Assembly (NCBI RefSeq): GCF_002813445.1
Contig: NZ_PHHD01000001.1
Span: 3,844,001 to 3,908,000, forward strand
Length of the DNA: 64,000 nt
Origin: Pseudomonas tolaasii NCPPB 2192
Lineage (GTDB): Bacteria > Pseudomonadota > Gammaproteobacteria > Pseudomonadales > Pseudomonadaceae
Direction: 5' to 3'
Position 1 is the first letter of the stretch. Each line of letters opens with the position of its first letter. The translations under genes were made by a program, and so were the position numbers. Positions 7,567 to 15,460 of this stretch are shown here, piece after piece. A model generated the notes under the pieces. The model did no database searches. It worked only from the letters and a program-made list of their open reading frames with translations, and was not told the DNA's origin.

Positions 7567-8592
7567 TTATCGCGTCTGCGTCACCTTCTGCAAAAACCTC
7601 GGCTGGTCGGGATTTCGCCCTCGCGCGACGGCCAGCCGCGCCGCGTTCAAGTAAAACCCCTGAATCATCGTGAACGGCTCCAGCAATGGATGCGCCGTCG
7701 GTGCACTTGGCAGCAAGCCCTCGCAGGCCGTCCCTTCAGGCGCGACCACCAGTACGCGGGCACCTCGCGCGCGCATCTCTTTGGCAAACGCCAACGTTCC
7801 GGGTTGTTCCGGGCCGGAGGGTGCAAACACCAGTACCGGGTATCCCTCTTCGATGATTTCCATCGGGCCATGCCTTACTTCTGCGCTCGAGAACGCTTCG
7901 GCCTGGATGCCGGAGGTTTCCTTGAGCTTCAGGGCGGCTTCCTGGGCAATCGGCAGGGCCGCGCCGCGCCCCACGACGATCATTTTGTCGGCGGTCGCCA
8001 GCAGGGTCAGCATGGGCAGCCAGTCTTCAACGGCGTTGAGTTGGTCGGGCAAGCGCTGCAGCGCCTCATTGAGCCCGTTGCCGATGGCCAGCCTGTCTGC
8101 CAGATGGGCAACGGCTTGAGCGCCAGCCATCAGCATCGCCACATAGCTTTTAGTGGCGGCCACGCTGTGCTCAAGACCGGCCGGCAGCAGAATTTCGTGT
8201 TCGCTGACGGCGGCCAACGGGGAGGAGGGCGTATTCACCAGTGCCACGGATCGGGCGCCGCACTGCTGCAAGTAATGCACGCTGTCAATCAAGTCAGGGC
8301 TCTTGCCGGACTGGGAAAAGGCCGCGACCCAGGCGTTCTTCAAGCGCAGCGGCGGCTGTTGCAGGCTCACCAGTGACAGAGGAATCGACAGGCTCGGGAC
8401 GCCGATCTGGCTCATCAGCGCGTAACTGAAAAAGGCCGCGGCATGGTCGGAGCTGCCGCGCGCTACCGTGATCATCAGTTCCGGCAGGGATCGCGCCCAT
8501 TGCTGGCTCAGCTCACGCACCGCACGGTCATCCTCCAGCATGTGCTGCACAATCGAGGGGATGGACTGGGTTTCACTCAGCATCAATGACAT
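7567..8592 (-). CDS. SIS-domain protein, probable glucosamine-6-phosphate deaminase (NagB-II type)
   Basis: 341 residues with two SIS (sugar isomerase) domains, as in the isomerase half of GlmS but without the glutaminase half. Motifs: VARGSSDHA (residues 44-52), FSQSGKSPD, VAATKSY, VGRGAALPIAQEAALKLKET and RHGPMEI. This set is close to NagB-II deaminases, which turn glucosamine-6-P into fructose-6-P and ammonia. An upstream frame extension to 8694 is rejected because GGAG lies just before the ATG at 8592. Only 2 bases separate it from the kinase stop, so the two are coupled. A different amino-sugar phosphate or Amadori substrate remains possible. Confidence 0.85.
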   Translation of the reverse strand: MSLMLSETQSIPSIVQHMLEDDRAVRELSQQWARSLPELMITVARGSSDHAAAFFSYALMSQIGVPSLSIPLSLVSLQQPPLRLKNAWVAAFSQSGKSPDLIDSVHYLQQCGARSVALVNTPSSPLAAVSEHEILLPAGLEHSVAATKSYVAMLMAGAQAVAHLADRLAIGNGLNEALQRLPDQLNAVEDWLPMLTLLATADKMIVVGRGAALPIAQEAALKLKETSGIQAEAFSSAEVRHGPMEIIEEGYPVLVFAPSGPEQPGTLAFAKEMRARGARVLVVAPEGTACEGLLPSAPTAHPLLEPFTMIQGFYLNAARLAVARGRNPDQPRFLQKVTQTR

Positions 8593-8594
8593 GG

Positions 8595-9617
8595 TCAATC
8601 TCCAGAGAGGTCGATGCGCTTGCCCGCAGCGATCAGCGGTTGAGCGATCGCGTCCAGCCCGGCCGCTTCCATGGCCATGCTGAAGGCGCCCCACAGCGGC
8701 GCGTCATGGGTGAAGTGCGCGGTGGTGAGGGCGGGCGGGAAAGGCACCACGCGCTGGATCAATTGCTCAATCATCGGCGCCAGCAGCGCGGCCTGACGGT
8801 ACAGGCCGCCGCCCACCGTGATGCGTTCGACATCGAGTGCCACGGCGAGGTTGGCCACCTGCACGGCGCAGGCGGCGATCCGCCGTTCCAGCGCCTGGCG
8901 CACCTCGGTGTCGGCACTGTTGAACAGGTCCAGCGGCTGGCATCCGTCGCCCAACATCGCCTGTGCCAACCGGCTGAGGGCATTTCCGGAAAACAGCTCT
9001 TCCAGGGCGGCATGGCCATTTTGATAGGTTGCCCATTCTTCAGGCCGCAACGGGTCGAGAAAGGGTGACAGCAGGTAGCCGATCTCCATGGCTGCGCCGT
9101 TATGGCCGCGAATCAACTTGCCATTGGCAATGGCCGCCGCCGACAGGCCGGTGCCCAGGTTCAGGTAAATGGCATTGTCGACGCCCGCCAGCGAACCCCA
9201 GCGCACCTCCGCGAGCGCGCCGGCTTTCACGTCGTTATCCAGGCTGACCCGCACGTTGCCGAATGCCTGGGCGATCAGCGCCTGCAGGTCCAGGCCTTCA
9301 AACCCCGGCGTGTTGGGCGCCATCAGCAGGGTAGGGCCACGCACTACGCCGGGGAACACGGCCGCCACGCTCAACACTTGGGCGTTGTCGAATTCGACCA
9401 CGCAATCGCGGGCTGCCTGGAGGATGCGCTGCAAGGCAGGCGCCCCCGAAAGCCCCTCGGCATGGGTGGCGAGAATCCGTGTGGTCATGCGCTGGCGAGC
9501 GGTGTCGTAGCAGGCGACCTGGGTCTTGGTGCCGCCCACGTCAATCGCCAGCAGCAAGCCTTGTTGCGGCGCCGCGGCGCCGGTGGTTGCCAAGGGTTCA
9601 TACATTGCGTTATTCAC
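8595..9617 (-). CDS. ROK-family sugar kinase
   Basis: 340 residues with the ASKHA phosphate-1 motif AIDVGGTKTQ (DVGGTK at 26-31), the catalytic-region motif LDNDVKAGALAE, and phosphate-2 LNLGTGLSAA. Likely phosphorylates an amino sugar for the adjacent SIS deaminase. Odd point: where ROK proteins have E-x-GH followed by CxCGxxGC, this one reads MEIGYLLSPFLDP with no cysteine cluster, so the structural zinc site is missing. The start is GTG, sharing GTGA with the permease stop; an ATG at 9605 is an alternative. Confidence 0.85.
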   Translation of the reverse strand: MNNAMYEPLATTGAAAPQQGLLLAIDVGGTKTQVACYDTARQRMTTRILATHAEGLSGAPALQRILQAARDCVVEFDNAQVLSVAAVFPGVVRGPTLLMAPNTPGFEGLDLQALIAQAFGNVRVSLDNDVKAGALAEVRWGSLAGVDNAIYLNLGTGLSAAAIANGKLIRGHNGAAMEIGYLLSPFLDPLRPEEWATYQNGHAALEELFSGNALSRLAQAMLGDGCQPLDLFNSADTEVRQALERRIAACAVQVANLAVALDVERITVGGGLYRQAALLAPMIEQLIQRVVPFPPALTTAHFTHDAPLWGAFSMAMEAAGLDAIAQPLIAAGKRIDLSGD

Positions 9618-11017
9618 TTATTGAAAGGCCACAGCCGGTGAACCCGCGCCCAGAACAGATAGGCCACGCTGCCCGCCAGCACCCACACCAGCGACCACTG
9701 GATCGGGTAAGCGCCCGGCGCATTGTGGTTGGACGCCATATAGATATAGACCCAGCCCAGCAGCGCAATGAAGGCCGGCACCGGGTAGAGCCACATTTTG
9801 TAAGGCCGCGCCAGATGCGGTTTGGTTTTGCGCAGCACCAGCAGCGAGACGATCTGCGCCACCGACTGCACGAGAATCATCACCGTGGTCAGCAACTGGA
9901 TCAGCGTGTTCAGGTCAGTCAGGCGACCGATCATGAAACCCACCGAAGTCAGCAGGCCCATGCTCAAGATGCCCCAGGTCGGGAATTCATGTTTGGGGTG
10001 GGTTTTGCTGAAGGCGTTGAAGAACACCTTGTCTTTGGCCGCCTCAAACGGCACCCGGGAGCCACCGAGCAACCCCGCGAAGACCGAGGCGACGGCGGTG
10101 ATCAGGATCAGCACCGTGACGATCCCGGCAGCAGTGCTGCCCCAGGTTTCGCTGAGTACCACGGACGCCACCGATTTATAGGCGGCAGATTCCGGGTCGA
10201 GCATGCGGTGCCAATCCACCACGCCCAGCACGCCCACCTGCATCACCAGGTAAATCGCGAGAATGCCGAGGATCGACAGGATGATCGATTTGGGAATCAC
10301 CCGGCCCGGTTGCTCGACCTCACCGGCCAGGTAAGCCGACGTGTTGTAGCCCAGGTAGTCATAAATGCCGATGGTCAAACCGCCCGCCATGCCGAACCAG
10401 AAACCGCTGTCGGCCAGGTTGAACGCGCCTTCGGGGAAAGTGAACGCCAGGTCGGCATGAAAGTTGGAAAGCGCTGCGGCGATCAGCGCGCCGATGCTGA
10501 CCAGCATGATCACCCACAACACGACGCTCAATTTGGCGATGGATTCGATTTTGCGCCACAGCATTGCAATGATCAGCCAGATCACCACCAGGCCGATCAG
10601 GTTGCCGGCGGTCTGGCTCATGTCGGGCCAGAACCAGGTGAGGTATTGCACGAAGCCGATGATGCCGGTGGACATGATCAGGGGGATAAACAGCATCGCC
10701 GTCCACACGAACAGGAATGGCAGCAGTTTGCCGGTGCGTTTGCCGAAGGCTTCGCGCAGGTAAACATAAGTGCCGCCGGCACCGGGCAATGAAGCGCCGA
10801 GTTCGGCCCAGACCAAGCCATCACACAGAGCCAGCAAGGCGCCGAGGATCCAGCCGAGATAGGCCTGAGGGCCACCCATGATCACGATCATGGCCGGGAT
10901 GGTGATGAACGGACCGACGCCGCACATCTGGCTCATGTTCAGGGTAATGGCGGGGAATAGGCCGATTTTGCGTTTGCCGCCAGGCAAATCCGGATCGACG
11001 GGGGTCAGCGTGCTCAT
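9614..11017 (-). CDS. APC-superfamily permease
   Basis: 467 residues with about twelve hydrophobic segments. The first (FPAITLNMSQMCGVGPFITIP) carries the G-x-G backbone break typical of APC amino-acid/polyamine transporters. The start at 11017 has GAGG 8 bases upstream; the longer frame to 11065 lacks support. First gene of the permease-kinase-SIS operon, with a 4-base overlap into the kinase. Amino sugars are not usual APC substrates, so it may import a glycated amino acid or an amino-sugar acid; this is inference. Confidence 0.87.
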   Translation of the reverse strand: MSTLTPVDPDLPGGKRKIGLFPAITLNMSQMCGVGPFITIPAMIVIMGGPQAYLGWILGALLALCDGLVWAELGASLPGAGGTYVYLREAFGKRTGKLLPFLFVWTAMLFIPLIMSTGIIGFVQYLTWFWPDMSQTAGNLIGLVVIWLIIAMLWRKIESIAKLSVVLWVIMLVSIGALIAAALSNFHADLAFTFPEGAFNLADSGFWFGMAGGLTIGIYDYLGYNTSAYLAGEVEQPGRVIPKSIILSILGILAIYLVMQVGVLGVVDWHRMLDPESAAYKSVASVVLSETWGSTAAGIVTVLILITAVASVFAGLLGGSRVPFEAAKDKVFFNAFSKTHPKHEFPTWGILSMGLLTSVGFMIGRLTDLNTLIQLLTTVMILVQSVAQIVSLLVLRKTKPHLARPYKMWLYPVPAFIALLGWVYIYMASNHNAPGAYPIQWSLVWVLAGSVAYLFWARVHRLWPFNK

Positions 11018-11179
11018 GGGGACGACCTCTTGTTCGAGTGACAGACGCGTGAGGGCAGTGTGCAAAAGGGCCTGCTTGCCATCGAGGGTTCTGTCGACCC
11101 GTCATTGTTTTTATGGGGCGTAACCGGCGTTCGCAATGGCTGCGAGAGACCGAGGCGCCTAGAAAACCACAGCAAGACT

Positions 11180-11204
11180 ATTAATTCAACTTGATTTAAT
11201 TAAT
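11180..11204. promoter_or_regulatory. Inverted repeat in divergent promoter region, candidate ROK-repressor operator
   Basis: ATTAATT (11180-11186) and AATTAAT (11198-11204) flank a centre containing TCAACTTGA. AT-rich and symmetric in an otherwise GC-rich context. It lies 22 bases before the regulator ATG and about 165 bases from the permease start. NagC/Mlc-type proteins bind AT-rich palindromes, so this is a natural operator candidate. Confidence 0.45.
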
Positions 11205-11226
11205 CGGCAGCGCAGATCATCAAGGC

Positions 11227-12429
11227 ATGAAAAGCCCCCAGAACCAACGCTCCCTCACCACCGGCACCAATGCCGAGCATGCCCGGTTACACAACCGCCG
11301 GGTGATCCTCGAAGCCATCCGCCAGAACGGGCGCCTGACCCGCGCCGACCTCACGCGCCTGACGTCGCTGACTGCGCAGACCATCTCCAATATCGTCACC
11401 GAGTTACAGGAAGAAGGCGCGCTGTTGGCCCACGCGGCGCAGAAGGGCGGGCGGGGCCAGCCGCCGGTGCCGCTGTCGCTCAACCCTGACGGCGGCTATT
11501 CAATAGGCATTCATGTCGAACAGCACCGCATCATCGGCGTGCTGCTTGATTTGCTGGGGCAGGCCGTGGCTCAGGTCGCGCTGACGGTCAGTTACCCGAC
11601 CTTCGAGCAAGCGCTGCCGTTGATTCTCGACAGCGTGAAGGGCTTTCGTGAGCAGCGACCAAAGGGGCGATTCCTCGGCGTGGGCATTGCCTTGCCCGGG
11701 CCGTTCAGTGTCGAAGGCATGACCGCCGTGGGCCCGACGGCGATGTCCGGCTGGGACGCAGCGGACATTCCGCAGCGTTTGCAACAGGCCCTTGGCCTGC
11801 CGGTGCTGATTGAAAATGATGCCACCGCTGCCGCCATGGGCGAGCGTTTGTACGGTGTCGCCAGCGATCTGAACAATTTCGTGCACCTGTTTATCGGCAG
11901 CGGCCTGGGCGCCGGTTTGTATCTGGATAACCGCCTGTACTCCGGGCACTGGCACAACGCCGGTGAAATCGGCCACATGACAGTGATTCCCGGCGGCAAG
12001 CCCTGCGATTGCGGCAACCAGGGCTGCCTGGAGCGCTACATTTCCATCGCCGCGTTGCTGGAGCACCTCGGCTTGCCGGCCGAACATGATCTTGGCGTTT
12101 GGGACGAAAACGATCAGGCCCTCAATGCGCGCGTCGATGTGTGGCTGGATGAAGCGGCCCCTGCGTTGCGTCAGGCCATCAACATCCTTGAGTCGGTGCT
12201 CGACCCGCAGACCATCCTGATCAGCGGCTTCCTGCCCGAGACCCTGCTCGCGCGGCTTATGGCTCGTCTGGAACCGCTGAGCCGCTCCATCAGCAGCCGT
12301 TCCGACCGACAGCATCCGCGCATCCAGAGAGGCGCGGCCGGGCAGGACTCGGTGGCGCTGGGCGCGGCGGCGTTGATGATTCTGGCTGAGATCAGCCCGG
12401 ACTATGAGGCGCTGCTCAAATCCGAGTGA
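11227..12429 (+). CDS. ROK-family transcriptional regulator (NagC/Mlc-like)
   Basis: 400 residues: an N-terminal winged helix-turn-helix (about 24-80; RVILEAIRQNGRLTRADLTR and LTAQTISNIVTEL) fused to a ROK sugar-sensing domain. The zinc motif CDCGNQGCLE is intact (C260, C262, C267), unlike in the neighbouring kinase. Divergent from the permease operon, which it most likely represses in the absence of the amino-sugar ligand. Length matches NagC/Mlc. Confidence 0.9.
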   Translation: MKSPQNQRSLTTGTNAEHARLHNRRVILEAIRQNGRLTRADLTRLTSLTAQTISNIVTELQEEGALLAHAAQKGGRGQPPVPLSLNPDGGYSIGIHVEQHRIIGVLLDLLGQAVAQVALTVSYPTFEQALPLILDSVKGFREQRPKGRFLGVGIALPGPFSVEGMTAVGPTAMSGWDAADIPQRLQQALGLPVLIENDATAAAMGERLYGVASDLNNFVHLFIGSGLGAGLYLDNRLYSGHWHNAGEIGHMTVIPGGKPCDCGNQGCLERYISIAALLEHLGLPAEHDLGVWDENDQALNARVDVWLDEAAPALRQAINILESVLDPQTILISGFLPETLLARLMARLEPLSRSISSRSDRQHPRIQRGAAGQDSVALGAAALMILAEISPDYEALLKSE

Positions 12430-12475
12430 GGCGGGCATACTGGCCCGTGATTGAACTCAGAGTTGGGAGCAAAAA

Positions 12476-12901
12476 ATGGAACTGGCAATGGAAGTGTCGT
12501 TTGACGTAACGGCGCAAGAGCGGGAAGCCATCCTCAAGCCTCTGCTGGCCTACAACCGCAGCCACACCGGCGAATTGCCTTACGAAACCGTGGGGATTTT
12601 ACTGCGTGACCCCGACAGCCAAGAGGTGGTGGGAGGGCTCTACGGGAAAATTTCCTACAAGTGGATGTTCGTCGAGTTACTGAGCATTCCTGATTCAATG
12701 CGCACCCAGGGCACCGGGACGCGACTGATGCGTACCGCTGAAAACCTCGCCCGGGAAAAGGGCTGTACGGGAATCTGGCTGGACACCTTCAGCTTCCAGG
12801 CGCCTGGCTTTTATCGCAAGCTGGGGTTCAGCGAGGTAGGCCATATCGCTGATTACCCGCCAGGTCATCAGCGCTATTTCTTTCAAAAACGGTTGGTGTG
12901 A
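12476..12901 (+). CDS. GNAT-family N-acetyltransferase
   Basis: 141 residues with GNAT features: beta4 LLSIPDSMRTQGTGTRLM, where R-x-x-G-x-G forms the acetyl-CoA pyrophosphate loop, followed by AENLAREKGC and a C-terminal GFYRKLGFSEVG. GGGAG precedes the ATG by 7 bases; a second ATG three codons later is possible. The substrate cannot be predicted. Confidence 0.88.
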   Translation: MELAMEVSFDVTAQEREAILKPLLAYNRSHTGELPYETVGILLRDPDSQEVVGGLYGKISYKWMFVELLSIPDSMRTQGTGTRLMRTAENLAREKGCTGIWLDTFSFQAPGFYRKLGFSEVGHIADYPPGHQRYFFQKRLV

Positions 12902-12911
12902 ATCCCCGCGC

Positions 12912-12932
12912 GGCGCCGGATTATCCGGCGCC
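12912..12932. terminator. Hairpin after GNAT gene
   Basis: Perfect ten-pair stem GGCGCCGGAT / ATCCGGCGCC with a one-base centre; no clear T run, so a possible weak terminator or mRNA 3'-end stabiliser. Confidence 0.45.
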
Positions 12933-13141
12933 CATCTCCCACAAAATTTATTGGTCCGCAGCTACAATTTTTCTTGTTGGACACCCCCGCCCACAGGCAG
13001 CAAAGTTGCCGCCACTGACGCTCGACCTCTCAGGTCAACAATAAAAACCGCGCCGGGCTGCACGCCACGTTCATGCTGTGAACCCTTTGTTCGCATCCTG
13101 CTGTAATGGCGCCGCAGCGCGCATCCAAGGACCTCATCGTC

Positions 13142-13855
13142 ATGCAAACTGTTGTGAACCTATGGCCGTTGATCGGCGTACTTGTCATCGTGGTTGGCTT
13201 TGTCTTGCGCTTCAATCCGCTGTTGGTGGTGACCGCCGCCGCCATCGCCACCGGGCTTGCCGCCCAGTTTCCCCTCGAAAAAATTCTCGCCAGCATGGGT
13301 GACGGTTTCCTTCAGACCCGTGCCCTGCAACTGATCCTGTTATTGCCCCTGGCGGTCATTGGCCTGCTGGAGCGTCATGGCTTGCGCTTGCATGCGCAGA
13401 ACTGGATCGCGCGGTTCGAGCGGGCAACCGTCGGGCGTTTGTTGATCATCTATCTGTTCGTGCGTGAATCCACAGCCGCCATGGGCCTGACCAGCCTGGG
13501 CGGGCACCCGCAAATGGTACGGCCGCTGCTCGCGCCGATGGCCGAAGGTGCGGCGGAAAAGCGCTACGGCAAGCTGCCCGATAAGTTGCGCCACAAGGTA
13601 CTGGCCATGTGCGCGGCGACCGATAACGTCGGGCTGTTTTTCGGCGAGGATATTTTCGTCGCCTTTGGTGCGATTGCGCTGATGCACACTTTCCTGCTGG
13701 GTTCAGGCATTGATGTAGAGCCTTTGCACATTGCCGTGTGGGGCATCCCGACGGCGATTTGCGCCTTTATCATCCACGCGATGCGCTTGCACCGATTTGA
13801 CCGAAGGCTGACCCGCGAAATGACAGCCTCTACTGCGGTGGAGGCTGCGCAATGA
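13142..13855 (+). CDS. DUF969 membrane protein (putative 5-oxoproline transporter subunit)
   Basis: 237 residues with several hydrophobic segments (LWPLIGVLVIVVGFVLRF near the N-terminus; LQLILLLPLAVIGLLERHGL). Genes of the DUF969 and DUF979 families are regularly paired next to pyroglutamyl peptidase, as here, which points to uptake of pyroglutamate or pyroglutamyl peptides. The start at 13142 has AAGGA 10 bases upstream; a longer form from 13106 is possible. The stop overlaps the ATG of the next gene (ATGA). Confidence 0.85.
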   Translation: MQTVVNLWPLIGVLVIVVGFVLRFNPLLVVTAAAIATGLAAQFPLEKILASMGDGFLQTRALQLILLLPLAVIGLLERHGLRLHAQNWIARFERATVGRLLIIYLFVRESTAAMGLTSLGGHPQMVRPLLAPMAEGAAEKRYGKLPDKLRHKVLAMCAATDNVGLFFGEDIFVAFGAIALMHTFLLGSGIDVEPLHIAVWGIPTAICAFIIHAMRLHRFDRRLTREMTASTAVEAAQ

Positions 13856-14802
13856 TCATTTCCATTCAATACCTCTACTGGCTGGCCGGCGTTTTGCTGC
13901 TGATTACGGCGGGCATGATCCTGATGGATCGGACCCATCCCAAGCGCTGGTCCACCGCGTTGTTCTGGCTGTTGTTTGCCATTCCATTTCTGGTAGGCGA
14001 GCGCTTGCCGTCGGTGGTGATCGGCGCAGGCGTTGTGGTGATGGCGCTGATCGCAGGTTTCGGCGGGGTGGGTCGTGGTGCTCACGGCCAGTTGCACGAC
14101 AAGGCTGCGCGTGCAAGCGCCGGGCGCCTGGGCCACAAATTGTTTATTCCGGCATTGGCCATTCCGCTGACCACGGTGATTGGTTCGGTGTTGCTCAAAC
14201 ACACCGAAATCGGCGGCGTGCCGCTGCTGGATCCGAAAAACACCACGTTTGTGTCCCTGGGCATCGGTTGCCTGATCGCCCTCGGCCTGGCCTGCTGGCT
14301 GACTCGCGATACGCCGGTGCAAGCCCTGCGTGAGTCCCGGCGCCTGACCGAAGCGCTGGGCTGGGCCATGGTGTTGCCACAGATGCTGGCGATGCTCGGG
14401 TTATTGTTCAATGAAGCGGGCGTCGGGACGGCCGTCGCCCATGTCACGACCACTTACATCAACCTGGATTTCAAACTGGTGGCGGTGATGGTGTATGTGC
14501 TGGGCATGGCGCTGTTCACCGTGATCATGGGGAACGGCTTCGCAGCCTTTCCGGTGATGACTGGTGGCGTTGGTGTGCCTGTACTGGTGGGCATCTATGG
14601 TGGCAACCCGGCGGTGATGGCGGCGATCGGGATGTTTTCCGGCTATTGCGGCACGCTGATGACGCCCATGGCGGCCAACTTCAATATCGTCCCGGCGGCG
14701 CTGCTGGAGCTACCGGACAAAAACGCAGTGATCAAGGCGCAACTGCCGACCGCGCTGATGATGCTGGTGGTCAACATCGTCCTGCTTTACCTGCTGATGT
14801 GA
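13852..14802 (+). CDS. DUF979 membrane protein (putative transporter subunit)
   Basis: 316 residues, mostly transmembrane: about eight hydrophobic stretches including YWLAGVLLLITAGMILM and LVAVMVYVLGMALFTVIMG. Conserved-looking polar segments include GCLIALGLAC and the near-C-terminal GMFSGYCGTLMTPMAAN. Starts inside the DUF969 stop and ends 7 bases before pcp. Together the two DUF proteins probably form one transport unit; direct functional evidence is not in the sequence. Confidence 0.87.
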   Translation: MIISIQYLYWLAGVLLLITAGMILMDRTHPKRWSTALFWLLFAIPFLVGERLPSVVIGAGVVVMALIAGFGGVGRGAHGQLHDKAARASAGRLGHKLFIPALAIPLTTVIGSVLLKHTEIGGVPLLDPKNTTFVSLGIGCLIALGLACWLTRDTPVQALRESRRLTEALGWAMVLPQMLAMLGLLFNEAGVGTAVAHVTTTYINLDFKLVAVMVYVLGMALFTVIMGNGFAAFPVMTGGVGVPVLVGIYGGNPAVMAAIGMFSGYCGTLMTPMAANFNIVPAALLELPDKNAVIKAQLPTALMMLVVNIVLLYLLM

Positions 14803-14809
14803 GGCGCAG

Positions 14810-15451
14810 ATGCACACTGTATTGCTGACCGGCTTCGAGCCCTTTGACAAAGACTTGATCAACCCGTCCTGGGAAGCCGTGCGCCGGTTGGACGGCGTAC
14901 AGCTGAGTGAGGATGTGCAAATTGTTGCGCGCCAACTGCCCTGTGCGTTTGCCACGGCAGGGGCGTGCCTGACGCAAATGATTAACGAGTTGCAGCCAGC
15001 GATGGTGATAGCCACCGGGCTCGGGCCGGGTCGTAGCGACCTCTCGGTGGAGCGGGTGGCGATCAATGTCAACGATGCACGCATTCCCGACAACCTGGGC
15101 GAGCAGCCGGTGGATACAGCTGTCGTGGCCCACGGGCCTGCGGCGTATTTCAGCACATTGCCGATCAAGGCCATGGTCAACGCCGTGCGCGAGGCAGGGG
15201 GCGCGGCTTCGGTTTCGCAAACTGCCGGCACCTTTGTCTGCAATCAGGTGTTTTATCTGTTACAGCATGCGTTGGCTGAAACAGGCGTGCGCAGTGGGTT
15301 TATCCATGTGCCGTATTTGCCGGAACAAGTGGTCATGAGCGGGCAGCCGTCGATGGCGCTGGCGACGATGGTTGAAGGCTTGCGCGTGGCAGCTTCCGCC
15401 GCCTGGCATACACGGGTGGATGTCGCCGAGGTCGGCGGGCAGGTCAGTTGA
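14810..15451 (+). CDS. pcp: Pyroglutamyl-peptidase I
   Basis: Cytoplasmic cysteine peptidase (family C15) that removes N-terminal pyroglutamate. 213 residues, the normal length. The catalytic triad is visible: E81 in VERVAIN, C144 in AGTFVCNQVFY, H166 in GFIHVPYLP. The N-terminal TGFEPFDKDLINPSW is also characteristic. Third gene of the DUF969-DUF979-pcp operon. Confidence 0.96.
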   Translation: MHTVLLTGFEPFDKDLINPSWEAVRRLDGVQLSEDVQIVARQLPCAFATAGACLTQMINELQPAMVIATGLGPGRSDLSVERVAINVNDARIPDNLGEQPVDTAVVAHGPAAYFSTLPIKAMVNAVREAGGAASVSQTAGTFVCNQVFYLLQHALAETGVRSGFIHVPYLPEQVVMSGQPSMALATMVEGLRVAASAAWHTRVDVAEVGGQVS

Positions 15452-15457
15452 CCTGCC
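15438..15457. terminator. Hairpin between convergent pcp and histidine kinase genes
   Basis: Nine-base inverted repeat GGCAGGTCA / TGACCTGCC overlapping the pcp stop codon; only a short T run follows, so a likely but weak bidirectional terminator. Confidence 0.45.
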
Positions 15458-15460
15458 GTT

